In this document: one piece after another, positions 27,830 through 37,531 of the stretch | Layout: every line of letters starts with the position of its first letter | Numbering within the stretch: position 1 is the stretch's first letter | NCBI GenBank assembly: GCA_023515795.1 | Contig: JALGPX010000028.1 | Coordinates: forward strand, 28,500 to 92,499 | Length of the DNA stretch: 64,000 nucleotides | Source: Amoeboaphelidium occidentale | Lineage: Eukaryota > Aphelidiomycota > Aphelidea | Direction: 5' to 3' | The notes under the pieces: model-generated | Seen by the model: the letters and a program-made list of their open reading frames with translations, nothing else | Database searches by the model: none | Told to the model about the DNA's origin: nothing | Position numbers and translations under genes: made by a program

Positions 27830-28285
27830 CTATTGCTTCGACTTCTCTTGGATTTCATGCACATAACTAGAAATCGCAATCTTGTACTTCTCAAGTAAAT
27901 CTGGTGGTAGCAAATTGTTTAAATGGTTGCTCTGGATAAAGTGGTGCACTAAGAGAGACGGAATAACGTTCTTATGAACTTGCAATAAAAAAGTTCCAAC
28001 CTTTAAATCTAGAGAGAGTTCCGCTATGATGGCATCATTATTCTCTTTCAGCTCAGCAGTAGAAGAGGCAATAACGTCTGCGCTTGACTCTTTGGATTCT
28101 TTTTCCTTGGTATCTTCTCTTGAGTTGTTGTGAAAGCTCGATTTTCTTCCTCCTCTACCACTGTGACCTCCTCTACTAGGCCCATTGTAATTCTTCTTGT
28201 ATGGCCTACCCCTACTATTGAAGTTACTGACTCTTCTATCTTTCCGCACAGATTCTTCCTGCTTCGAATTGTTCTCGGAGTCCAT
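27830..28285 (-). CDS. Unknown RGG/Arg-Gly-rich small protein
   Basis: 151 residues, single exon. The N-terminal half is disordered and rich in Arg, Gly, Ser and Asn (NSRGRPYKKNY, GPSRGGHSGRGGRKSS), suggesting RNA binding. The C-terminal half is helical (VGTFLLQVHKNVIPSLLVHH and LLPPDLLEKYKIAIS). I do not recognise the family. It ends 20 bp from the carrier start, in the same orientation. Confidence 0.6.
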   Translation of the reverse strand: MDSENNSKQEESVRKDRRVSNFNSRGRPYKKNYNGPSRGGHSGRGGRKSSFHNNSREDTKEKESKESSADVIASSTAELKENNDAIIAELSLDLKVGTFLLQVHKNVIPSLLVHHFIQSNHLNNLLPPDLLEKYKIAISSYVHEIQEKSKQ

Positions 28286-28308
28286 CGCAACAAACAAAAA
28301 AAGAATAT

Positions 28309-28548
28309 CTATTTCCAGTCTAGCTCAAGCTCTTCCATTGTCTTTTCTATCTTGGCATTCCTTTCTTTCATAGCCTTGTTGTTCTGCAGCCTTTTCAGGT
28401 CTCGCTGTAGCTTCATGCATGCACTCATTTGTTCGTATAATGCGCTACAGCCATTATAGTATCTCTTCCACGTAGCGTTGCAGGCATCATATTCAAAGAT
28501 TAGATTAGCGCATTCAGAATACATTGGGTCATTTGTATTAGCGTGCAT
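28309..28548 (-). CDS. CMC2: Twin CX9C protein, CMC2-like
   Basis: 79 residues, single exon. Two CX9C motifs are exact (CANLIFEYDAC and CSALYEQMSAC), separated by a helix turn, and a lysine-rich helix follows (LKRLQNNKAMKERNAK). This is the fold of intermembrane-space proteins imported by Mia40. The order and the short HANTNDPMYSE start fit CMC2, a cytochrome c oxidase assembly factor of the same length in animals. Other twin CX9C families remain possible. Confidence 0.7.
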   Translation of the reverse strand: MHANTNDPMYSECANLIFEYDACNATWKRYYNGCSALYEQMSACMKLQRDLKRLQNNKAMKERNAKIEKTMEELELDWK

Positions 28549-28951
28549 CGTGAAGGTATTGAGGAATTTGTTGAGGTCAAAGGGCAGAAAAGATTGGCCA
28601 AAAGATTTACGTCATCCTTCTTCTTCAAACTGTTAAACTCTCAAAGAGACGGATTCTGGTAATATGCTCATTGATGCTATGAATGCGTTTACAGAAATCC
28701 AGTTAATTGAAACCTGACGTCGCTGTTCAATTTAATGGGACTCGGGAGAAACAGTAGCTTTCACCGATAATTGATAAAGTGCTTTACAGTCTTGGTGAAA
28801 TGGAATTGTTTGCACAATGGAAGTTGTGCCGAATTTGATCCGGGAAACAATGCGAGTAAAATTTCATTGGGAATCAATCTTTGAGACAACGATGCTGCAT
28901 TCAAGTTAATGATAGCTATCTAGGAATATTACTCACACAATTACTGTTTTA
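28549..28951. other. Intergenic region of about 400 bp
   Basis: It lies between the CMC2-like start and the MCM4 stop. No open frame, RNA gene or clear repeat is visible. Confidence 0.5.
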
Positions 28952-31666
28952 TTAGATTTGGGGCAATTCAGCAGATTCTTCATTCAACTCGTCCATCAAC
29001 TTATCAAACTCGGCCAAACTAAAGTTACGGTGCAACTCAGTACTCAACTGTTTCAACATATCTTCTCTGGAGCCTCCTTTCTTTAATAACTCCTTAAGAG
29101 CATTCTTTGCCTGCACGTCTCTCTGACGTTCACTTGAACTCTTGCCAGTTGTTAACAAATCCATGTCAATAAGTCCAGTAATTGGATCCAAGCAACTCAA
29201 CATAAGCGCATCCTTGATCAACCTTACGGTCTCAACCGCATCATTTAGTTCAACAGTCTCAGACAGACGCATCTTTGCATGCGCTTCAGCTAAACGGACC
29301 ATACCTTCTAATAAACGTGTCGTGGCTGACAAGTTGCGATTGTTCCTGAATTGAACATACTCCTGGCAAATAAATTCAACAACTTCGTCAGATAACTCTG
29401 GCTGGATGTTTCTCCTGGCATGGCTAATATACGCAGAGAATGTCGGAATATCAACAATATCTTGCAGCCTGCTCTGCAACTCAGCATCAGGCGGCATGTA
29501 CAATGAAACAATATGATGGGCTAACATAGTATCGTTACCTTCATCTTGCTTGTCTAACATAAGATAGATAACATCAAATCTAGACAACAATGTTGGAGGC
29601 AAGTTCAAATTCTTTGGTAAAGACAATTTAGCATTCCATTTAGAGTGAATAGGATTAGCAGCTGCAAGAAGCGACGTTCTAGCATTCAGAGTAGCAATGA
29701 TACCACTCTTTGCAACAGAAACAGTCTGCTGTTCCATGACTTCGTGTAAAATAGACCTTGTACTATCATTCATCTTATCAAACTCATCGATGCAACAGAT
29801 TCCTCCATCAGACAAGACTAATGCACCGCTCTCCAGAACAAGTTGCTTTGTTTCAGCGTCTCTAGTCACAGATGCTGTCAAACCAACTGAAGAAGAACCT
29901 TTGCCAGAGGTATACAAGCCTCTTGGAGCCAATCTGTGAGCATACATAAGAAGTTGAGACTTACTTGTTGCTGGATCACCACAAAGCAACACATGGATAT
30001 TCCCTCTTTTCTTAGGGCCATCTTTCAAGTCACTTCCTCCAAAAAGCTGAAGCAATACAGCCTTCTTTGCATCTAAATGACCAAAAATTGAAGGAGCCAA
30101 TGATTTTGCAAGTCTCTCAAACAGATTCGGATCTTTCGACAACTCAGTTATTTTTTCCATCAAACCTATTCCACGTGTGTCATCAAGTTTGCTCTCAAGC
30201 ATATACTCAATCCTTTCAGAGTCTTTTTCCAACAAGTCTTCGTTCTTGTCTGCTTCTTGAACGCTCTTAATGTTGTTGTGATGAATTCCCCTGATATGCA
30301 AAACATCAACAAAAGTTTTGAAAACAGCCTTAGTCACCGTTTGCTTAGGATTAATACGAACCGGCATACCCTTGTAAATCCCAGTAACTTCGATTCGATC
30401 ACCAGCCTTGGTACAATCAACCAGCTCGTCATAAACAACAAGATGAACCGTTTGCGGTGTCTGACCATCTTGAACTTTATCAGGCATTTCTTGCATTCTG
30501 ATAATCTGCTTACTGTAGAACGAAGATCTTTCCGAAACAAACTGCATGTATCCACCGCAACCTTCTCTCATACAAAAATTTGGATCATCCAGTTTTCCGT
30601 TATCGACTTGAACAATAACCGAGTGATCACACTTATTGCATGTAAAAAAGCCTGAGCGTAATTCTGGAATAACACTGCTAACTCTGATGACAAACCCCTT
30701 GACGGTGGTCAACTTTTCCAAGTCTTCAGGGTTCAACTCGCGCAAATTAATTTCTCTCTGCAAATTATATGGCCTAACTCTCATGGCAACATCATCAAGA
30801 GAGATCTCATCCAAATCCGAATTTCTCACCAATTCTTGAGCAACCATTGTTACAACATGATCGAATACACTCAAAATAATTTCTTGAGGATAATTAACAA
30901 GCTGATCATACAATTGTTGTCCAACTTCGCCATATGCTTTCAAATTCATGCAGTCCAAGTTCAGCTGAGTTACACCATCTGCAAGACGCTGCAACAAAAT
31001 CTTTGGATAGTAGGGTCTGCGATCTTCGTCGCTAATCTCTTGAGAGCATTTTCTGCCATTTGTCAATAACTCCCACTCCAACCTTGTCGCAATAGTAAAA
31101 TTCATAAGAAAATCACGGAACTTGACCATGGACTCATTAGGATCCACTTTCGTGCCCCAAACAAACATTTTGATCGCAGCAGGATCAGCTTCACTCATAA
31201 CAGCATCTGTTCCGGGATTCAAATCATCACTCTCAAGGCGATCCATACTGCGTGGTGCATCATTCTGACGAACTAAAAATTGTCTCAGATTATGGTTCGC
31301 TGCAATATCGTTCCTTTGTGAATTTCTGGGAGTTGAAACAGCAGTTCTATCCAAAGCAGAATTAAAATCAGATCTTAAACCAGCGGTAGAAGGATAAACC
31401 ATGGGCGAGCTCTCGTCTAAAATCAATTAAAGCTTGGCACGCATAACAAAATTACTTTGAGGAACTGGGCGGTTTGCTCTGACAGGAGTCTTTGGGATTT
31501 GTCCTACTTCCGAATTTGGGTCCATATTTTCCTTTGCATCCTCATGAGAATAATTCATTGGGGATGATGAGCCCTTCTTCGTTTGGGATTCATTTCTTAA
31601 TTGCTGCACTCTTGGAGTTCCGAACTGTCTTGGCTTCTGGTCTGAAGGACGCACAGGAGAAGTCAT
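28952..31666 (-). CDS. MCM4: DNA replication licensing factor MCM4
   Basis: Exons 31666-31456 and 31416-28952 encode 891 residues; the intron is 39 nt. The N-terminal 120 residues are disordered and Ser/Pro-rich. Then come a C4 zinc site (CNKCDHSV, CMREGCGG), the MCM4-type segment LRELNPEDLEKLTTVKGFVI, Walker A (GDPATSKSQLL), Walker B (CIDEFDKM) and the arginine finger (LLSRFDVIYLM). A winged-helix tail ends the protein. MCM4 is a subunit of the MCM2-7 helicase. VWGTKVDPNE and GMPVRINPKQTVTKAVFKT distinguish it from other MCMs. The start is 155 bp from the divergent DBP5 start. Confidence 0.95.
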
Positions 31667-31821
31667 CTCGTAGATTGTTGAAACAACAACAACAATTCCC
31701 GTAACAACAATAACAGCTTCGATTCTGTTTGAGGGCCTTCCTTTCGCATCATTAAAATTTAATTTATTGTTAAAGTGCCCCAGTTCACTTCAGCATAATT
31801 TTTCCGTGTATTGAATTCATC

Positions 31822-33230
31822 ATGAGTGCGACTGAAGGTGCGATATCGCGTCCAATTAAGCTGACCTCTCCTTAGATTTAACCTCAAAGATGGATAACTT
31901 GGACGCTTCAAAGGAAGAACCTATTCCGGTTAAGCCTACCGCCTTGCTCGAGTCAAAGCACGATGTTGAGATCGAATTGGCAGATGATTCCGATAGGGCT
32001 AAGTTGCTATCTGCTACAACATTCGAGGCGATCATCTCTAATCCTGATATACTTAAAGGAGTCTACGCCATGGGATATCAGAAGCCTTCGAAAATTCAAG
32101 GAACTGCTGTGCCCTTGTTGTTGAGTACTCCGTATAAGAATTTTATTGGTCAAAGCCAGAGCGGTTCAGGAAAGACTGGTGCATTTTCGCTTACGATTCT
32201 GTCTCGTATAGACAAGAGCATTGGACAGACCCAGGCACTTGTTTTGGCACCCACAAGAGAGCTTGCTAATCAGATAATTAGCGTTATCAAGCAGATGTCC
32301 CAATTTTCCGGAATAAGCAGCGTACTGGCTGTTAAAGATTCCGTTCCGCGTGGTGGCACATTATCAGATCATATTGTTGTTGGTACACCTGGAACTGTGC
32401 AAGATTTGTTGCGTAGGAAGGCTATTTTAGCGGATCAGATCCGTATATTTGTTATTGATGAAGCTGATGTATGTTATACTTAAAATCTGATTATTAACTC
32501 TTTAAAGGTGATGTTGGACCACCAGGGAATGGGAGATCAAACTATCAAAGTCAAGAAGTTTTTACCAAGAGACTGCCAGATTGTTTTGTTTTCTGCTACT
32601 TACAGGGAAGATGTTGCAAGATTTGCTGAGAGAGTAGTCCCTAATGCAAATAAGATCAGTTTAAAGAGAGAAGAATTATCTGTGGATGCTATTAAGCAGC
32701 TGTACATTGATTGTCAGAACGAAGAAGAAAAGGCTCGTGTTTTGTCGCTCATGTATGGAGTTTGTACCATTGGTCAGAGCATAGTTTTTTGCAATCGTAA
32801 AGACACGAGTGAGAAAATTGCAGCAAAACTAAGAGCAGACGGTCATCTGGTCACTGTTATTCACGGATCGCTTGACCCGTCAGAGAGAGATCGCATATTT
32901 AATTCTTATAAGAACGGTGAAACTAAAGTTCTGATATCCACCAATGTTCTGGCAAGAGGAATCGATGTTCTAGATGTCAACGTGGTCATTAACTTTGATC
33001 TGCCAACAGACCAGAGAGGAAATCCAGACTTTGAAACGTATTTGCACAGAATCGGAAGAACTGGCCGTTTTGGAAGACATGGAATAAGTGTAAATTTAGT
33101 GCACGACGGAAAAACAAGATCGCTGAATGCAGAAATTGAAAAGTATTTCGGAAAGATGATAACAAAGGTCAGTGCTGAAGATCCTGTTGTTATGGAAAAG
33201 GAACTGAAAGATGCCCTAAAGAACCGTTAA
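31822..33230 (+). CDS. DBP5: DEAD-box RNA helicase DBP5 (DDX19)
   Basis: Exons 31822-31837, 31876-32468 and 32508-33230 encode 443 residues. The first exon holds only five codons plus one base. The intron after the DEAD box restores DEAD-VMLD. Motifs in order: PSKIQGTAVPLLLS (Q motif), SQSGSGKTGAF (Walker A), APTRELANQ, DEAD, FSAT, VIHGSLDPSERD and HRIGRTGRFGR. ATTFEAIISNPDILKGVYAM and DQRGNPDFETYLHRIGR are typical of Dbp5, which strips export factors from mRNA at nuclear pores. Confidence 0.93.
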
Positions 33231-33256
33231 CAAAAAATAAAACACATAATGCTAAT

Positions 33257-33828
33257 CTATTCGACTTCCATTTCCCTGTCTCCCTTGACTTCCTTGATAA
33301 AATGGTCCACTTCCTTGCGCTTCTGTGAGGTCGAAGCCAAAACCAAATCAATATTCTTCTCGATTTCCTTAATATTGTCAGCTCTCTCTGCTTCCAAATC
33401 TGGTTGTAAACGGTTCTTAATAAAACGAGCCTGTCTTGCTTGCCTGATCTCCAGTACGCGCTTCATTGCTTTGAGGGTGCTTTCCATCTTCTCTCTGTTG
33501 TACTTTACAGGAACATTTCTGCGCTTTTCAAATTCAAACGTCGAGTCCTACGTAGATTTGCATTAGAAAGCGCGTCATAATGAGATTACCAAAGTCATAT
33601 CTTTTCCTTGAGCTCTACGGAAGGCTTTAGTCCATGCGACCTTTCGTGGGTTTCTCTTCATCTTGAAGTTCTTGTGGCATTTTGAACGACAGAATCTGAA
33701 TGCCTACGAGCGATCAATTATCAGAGCACGTTAACACAAAGCCATACCTTGCTATCGTTTCTTACAAACATTATACCTTTGCCTGGATAGACATTGCTAG
33801 AGCAAAAGTAACACTTCTCAATACGCAT
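33257..33828 (-). CDS. RLP24: Ribosome biogenesis protein RLP24 (L24e family)
   Basis: Exons 33828-33748, 33703-33590 and 33547-33257 encode 161 residues; introns are 44 and 42 nt. Exon 1 is [18 protein letters not shown] and exon 2 has [20 protein letters not shown], giving the L24e zinc site (CxxC...CxxxC). Then come [16 protein letters not shown] and a helical tail ([19 protein letters not shown]) characteristic of RLP24 rather than ribosomal L24. It acts in early cytoplasmic 60S maturation. The gene is divergent from PAM18. Confidence 0.92.
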
Positions 33829-33863
33829 TTCAAGAAGTCTGAAGGATTTTGCAGAAAAAAATT
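33829..33863. promoter_or_regulatory. 35-bp divergent interval between RLP24 and PAM18
   Basis: Only 35 bases separate the two start codons. The interval includes ATTTTGCAG, which may be part of either 5' leader. If PAM18 starts at its second ATG (33888) the interval is 59 bp. Either way the promoters overlap. Confidence 0.4.
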
Positions 33864-34260
33864 ATGAAAAGTTTTCTCAATAGTAATATGGCAACGCCTT
33901 TAATAGTGGGCATTGGAGTAGCAGCTGCAGCGTTCGGCTCTAAACTTGCGATCCAAGCGTATAAGCAACATGGACATAAATTAGCGTCGATATCATTGCC
34001 TGTTGGATCGATTTATTATCGTGGTGGATTCGAAGCAGAAATGACCAAGCGAGAGGCTTTGCTAATACTGGGCTTACGGTAAGTTGAATAGCTTTGCTTT
34101 AATCTTATCATTTTATAGTGAGGGCGCAACCAAGGACAAAATGAAGGAAGCTCATAGGAGGATAATGTTGCTAAACCATCCTGATCGTGGTGGCTCGCCT
34201 TTTATTGCTTCAAAGATAAATGAAGCCAAGAATCTATTAGACAAGCAAATAAGGAGATGA
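33864..34260 (+). CDS. PAM18: PAM18/TIM14 J-protein of the mitochondrial import motor
   Basis: Exons 33864-34078 and 34119-34260 encode 118 residues; the intron is 40 nt. One membrane segment ([20 protein letters not shown]) is followed by [20 protein letters not shown] and a J-domain with [20 protein letters not shown] containing the HPD motif. Pam18 stimulates mitochondrial Hsp70 at the TIM23 channel. The first ATG is at 33864; a second in-frame ATG at 33888 gives a 110-residue protein whose start matches the family better. Confidence 0.93.
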
Positions 34261-34505
34261 GATGCAATAGAAGATTATGTTTTACGCGTGTGTGAACTGC
34301 CGATATATCTAAATAAAATCTTTACGTAATAACAGATCGTCTGCCCAGACCACCCTTGTGAACATTCATTCGTGGGCTGCCATGCCTGCCATTGCCCTGT
34401 AACAACTTTAATCGTTTCTGAGTCGCTGCGTCACGAAAAGCTCTTCGGGAAATTCGATCGCCCGCCACGCTGATCGCAGCTTTAGCCTTCAAAACGACAG
34501 GAAGA

Positions 34506-35272
34506 ATGGAAGAGAACGGAGGCGGTAGTGCAAACGGAGACAATTTTCCATTGCCAGAAATTACATCAGCTGCGTTGTACGTTGGCAATTTGCCTTACAA
34601 TGCGCGCTGGCAACAGTTGAAGGATCACTTCAAGGAAATTGGTAATTGACTTCTTGCTGTTAAAAGCCCTCTAATTAATGCGCTCTGTTATAGGCGATGT
34701 TGTTTACGCTGATATTCCAAGAGGTCAGGACAACAGATCCCGTGGGTTTGGTATTGTCAAGTTTGCTACCATTGAAGAGGCAAAGAAGGCTGCTGAAATG
34801 TATCATGGTCAGGAATGGCTTGGGTAACGTGTTTTGGTTATAATTTGTCTCATCCATGCTTTATAGACGTCGTCTTATCATCAAGAACGATGAGAAGCCA
34901 GATTACAACAGACCTCCTTCCAACCAGAGAGGCCGTGGTGGTTATGCTAACAATGGCGCTCCAAGAAGACCTCAGTCTAACCCTAATCAGTTGTTTGTCG
35001 GTAACTTGCCATGGTCCACCACTTGGCAAGACTTGAAGGATATTGCTAAGGACAACGGATTCAACCCAGTTAGAGCTGATGTTGCTATGAGTTACGATGG
35101 AAAATCAAGGGGTTGGGGAACTTTGGCTTTTGAAACTGAAGATGAGGCTAAGAGAGCACAGGGTAATTTCCCCTTGTAATTGTGTTGTTTAACTTTGATA
35201 GACGTTTTGAATGGCATCGAATTGAACGGACGTCAATTGGAAGTTCGCGAAGACAACAAGGCAGGTCGTTAA
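34506..35272 (+). CDS. RNA-binding protein with two RRM domains
   Basis: Exons 34506-34641, 34694-34823, 34867-35162 and 35202-35272 encode 210 residues. RRM1 has RNP2 ALYVGNLPYN and RNP1 SRGFGIVKF. RRM2 has QLFVGNLPWS and SRGWGTLAF. The linker contains an RGG-like GRGGYANNGAPRR. The fold is like the SR-related Gbp2/Hrb1 group or other small shuttling RNA-binding proteins; the exact member cannot be decided. Three introns of 52, 43 and 39 nt all restore frame. It has the highest intron density of any short gene in the window. Confidence 0.85.
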
Positions 35273-35518
35273 AGATAAACTGCAATATAATTCAAATATA
35301 AAATTGTCCAGATTTTCTGTTTTGTCGGGGCTGAAGATGTAGCTTGAGATGGTAGAGCCAAGATTTCGTGATTATCACCTTCATAGCGTGCATTAATTCA
35401 GTCTTTCCTTGCGCCTTGTACCCAGAAAATGTAAAATAAGACGAAGTTAGGTCCTGTTTTAACAATGAAATCGCATTAAGCGCAATGTGAAACCGTCGGT
35501 TCTTTTGTGAGAAGAGCC

Positions 35519-36285
35519 ATGCCGGCGCTATCGGGATTCGATTCACTTATTAACTCAGCCAAACAGGACCAGACGAAAATTGGGAAACAAGTGCAGATGT
35601 GGGATAATTCTGAAATAGCTTCTTATTACGGAAAGTACGCAGATGCTTACGACAAGGAGATTGAGCAAGATTTCGAATCTTATCCTGGTCCATTTATAAT
35701 AGGCAAATGGGTCATAGAGTGGTTCTTATCAAAAAGAGATTGCAAGTCTACTGCGCCACTTTCTGTTCTGGACTTGGGCTGTGGGACAGGACAGTCAGGA
35801 GTGCCTTTTATGTTGTGCAAAGAGCAGCAGTTCAAATTGGTTGGACTCGACACTACTCCAGAGGTATAAACTTTACTTTAAATTATTTAAATTCATTGTA
35901 GATGCTAAAACAGGCTGAGAAAAGAGGCTACAATGAATTGTTGGCTCATGATCTTGAAGTGTATCCTTATCCAGATGTTGTTTCATGTTCATTGTTTGAT
36001 GCCGTGGTTTGCGTCGGCGTTATGGACTTTATCAGAGACCCAGCCACCTTTTTAAGTTATTCTAGAACACTTTTAAGAGGTGAAGAGTCTGTTTTGGGCA
36101 TTACGTTACCGGAACAACATGATCATTCAGATTTGTCTTCCTTCTCTGAGAATGATATGCGCTCGCTATTCCAAAAGACTGGCTTCAAAGTTGAGCGACA
36201 CGAGAGGTTCATGGGATACAAAGACTCAAAATCTGGTATGATACAATACTATCATGGTTGGATATTGGCACCTTCTTCTTTTTGA
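35519..36285 (+). CDS. SAM-dependent methyltransferase (type 11-like)
   Basis: Exons 35519-35863 and 35902-36285 encode 242 residues; the intron is 38 nt. Class I methyltransferase motifs are visible: motif I VLDLGCGTGQSG near residue 83, then LVGLDTTPEMLKQAEKRGY across the splice, LFDAVVCVGVMDFIRDP and a C-terminal MIQYYHGWILAP. The start region YYGKYADAYDKEIEQDFESY resembles Williams-Beuren-type (WBSCR27-like) methyltransferases. Substrate unknown. Four bases separate its stop from the next start. Confidence 0.8.
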
Positions 36286-36289
36286 GTTC

Positions 36290-36871
36290 ATGTTGGGCCC
36301 TGATAACGACATATTTGAGTCTGTTCTGCACGAGAATAAAGATTTTAGTCATGTACAAATAACAACAGTTAATACACGACCTTTAGACGGCACGGCTTTC
36401 GTTGCTCCGTTTGTTAAGTGCCCAAACGAAGTTGCGATCGAGGCATTTGAATTCGCAAATATATCGAATAGAGACACGCTGTTGGATTTAGGATGCGGTG
36501 ATGGCAGCTTGCTTTGGGCAGCCCTTGAGCAGGAAGCGCGCAAACAACCTCTAAAGGTAATTGGAGTGGAGTTGGACGAGCATCTATTCAAAGCGTGCCA
36601 AAACCACAAGCACAAGGACAAAGATGTTACTCTGATAAATTCTGATATGTTTCAAGTTAATGTATTTGAGCTCAATTGCTCTGTTATGATATTATATTTG
36701 TTGCCTGGTGGCCTCAACAAACTGCGAGCAGTGTTTACTGAATTCCTGCAGCACAACCCACAGAACAGGATCGTGACTATTCAGTACGCTGTTCCAGAGT
36801 GGGAACCAGCAGCTGAGCACATTTACAAGAATTACAGATTCTTTCTTTACAGAGCTGAGATGCGGCAATAG
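36290..36871 (+). CDS. Methyltransferase, FAM173/ATPSC-KMT-like
   Basis: 193 residues, single exon. PFVKCPNEVAIEAFEFANIS precedes motif I (LLDLGCGDGSLLWAA), followed by VIGVELDEHLFKACQNH. This arrangement matches the FAM173-type lysine methyltransferases, which modify ATP synthase c subunit or ADP/ATP translocase in animals. MILYLLPGGLNKLRAVFTEF is also typical. There is no clear mitochondrial presequence, so location is uncertain. ATG 36290 is chosen as the first after the preceding stop. Confidence 0.65.
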   Translation: MLGPDNDIFESVLHENKDFSHVQITTVNTRPLDGTAFVAPFVKCPNEVAIEAFEFANISNRDTLLDLGCGDGSLLWAALEQEARKQPLKVIGVELDEHLFKACQNHKHKDKDVTLINSDMFQVNVFELNCSVMILYLLPGGLNKLRAVFTEFLQHNPQNRIVTIQYAVPEWEPAAEHIYKNYRFFLYRAEMRQ

Positions 36872-36909
36872 ATTTTCTCTTTGATCGAATTGTGTACCAA
36901 TTGTTACCT

Positions 36910-37527
36910 ATGAGTCTTTATTCAAGCCAAACTTCAAATCTGCCACCACTTTATCAGCCCTCAAGGCAACAGGGCGCAAATTCTGCTCCACCGACAGTAG
37001 CGAATAATACAAGCGCAGTAGAGTACCCAGAGGTGAATAATTTGTCTGCAGAGGAGATTCAGAGTCTACTGGAGGATGAGGACCTTTTCAGAGATTTCAT
37101 ATTAAAGCAGACTTCTGTTAAAGCGAATTCAAAGATGCTCACGGAGCTACGACAGACGAATTATGAAATATCGCAGCGTAACATTGCGAACGAAGCACCA
37201 CAGAGATTGTTGAGGGAAGAAGTAGCAGAACTTCAACAATTGGTCGCTACGAAACAGAGCACACTTCAACAGCTCACCGAACAGAAGCAAAGGCTTTTAA
37301 AGGTATGATCATATTCCAACAAGGTTTAATATGTTTTGTAGGATTTCTCTCCGGAAGCTTCATACGCCAAACTGAAAGAAGCCACGGAACAAGCAGAGGC
37401 AGTTTCGGAATCGATAGCGTCACAATTCTTAAAGGGCGACATAACTCAGGACGACTTTGTTCGAAATTTTAGGGATTCTAGAACGATTTATCATATGCGA
37501 AGTGCAAAGCTGGAGCGTCTTCTTTGA
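36910..37527 (+). CDS. VPS37: ESCRT-I subunit VPS37 (Mod(r) domain)
   Basis: Exons 36910-37302 and 37342-37527 encode 192 residues; the intron is 39 nt. A Pro/Gln-rich start precedes LSAEEIQSLLEDEDLFRDFI, then a long coiled coil (NYEISQRNIANEAPQRLLRE and EEVAELQQLVATKQSTLQQL). The end holds GDITQDDFVRNFRDSRTIYH, the conserved end of Mod(r) domains. VPS37 joins VPS23 and VPS28 in ESCRT-I for multivesicular body sorting. Its stop is 4 bp from the paladin start. Confidence 0.85.
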
Positions 37528-37531
37528 AACG

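Noticed and set aside
29697-31069. Several plus-strand frames of 60-130 codons opposite MCM4
   Set aside because: They mirror the MCM4 coding sequence on the other strand and have no protein-family character.
31417-31455. Separate 79-codon gene upstream of MCM4
   Set aside because: A 39-nt intron joins it in frame to MCM4 and gives the expected disordered MCM4 N-terminus.
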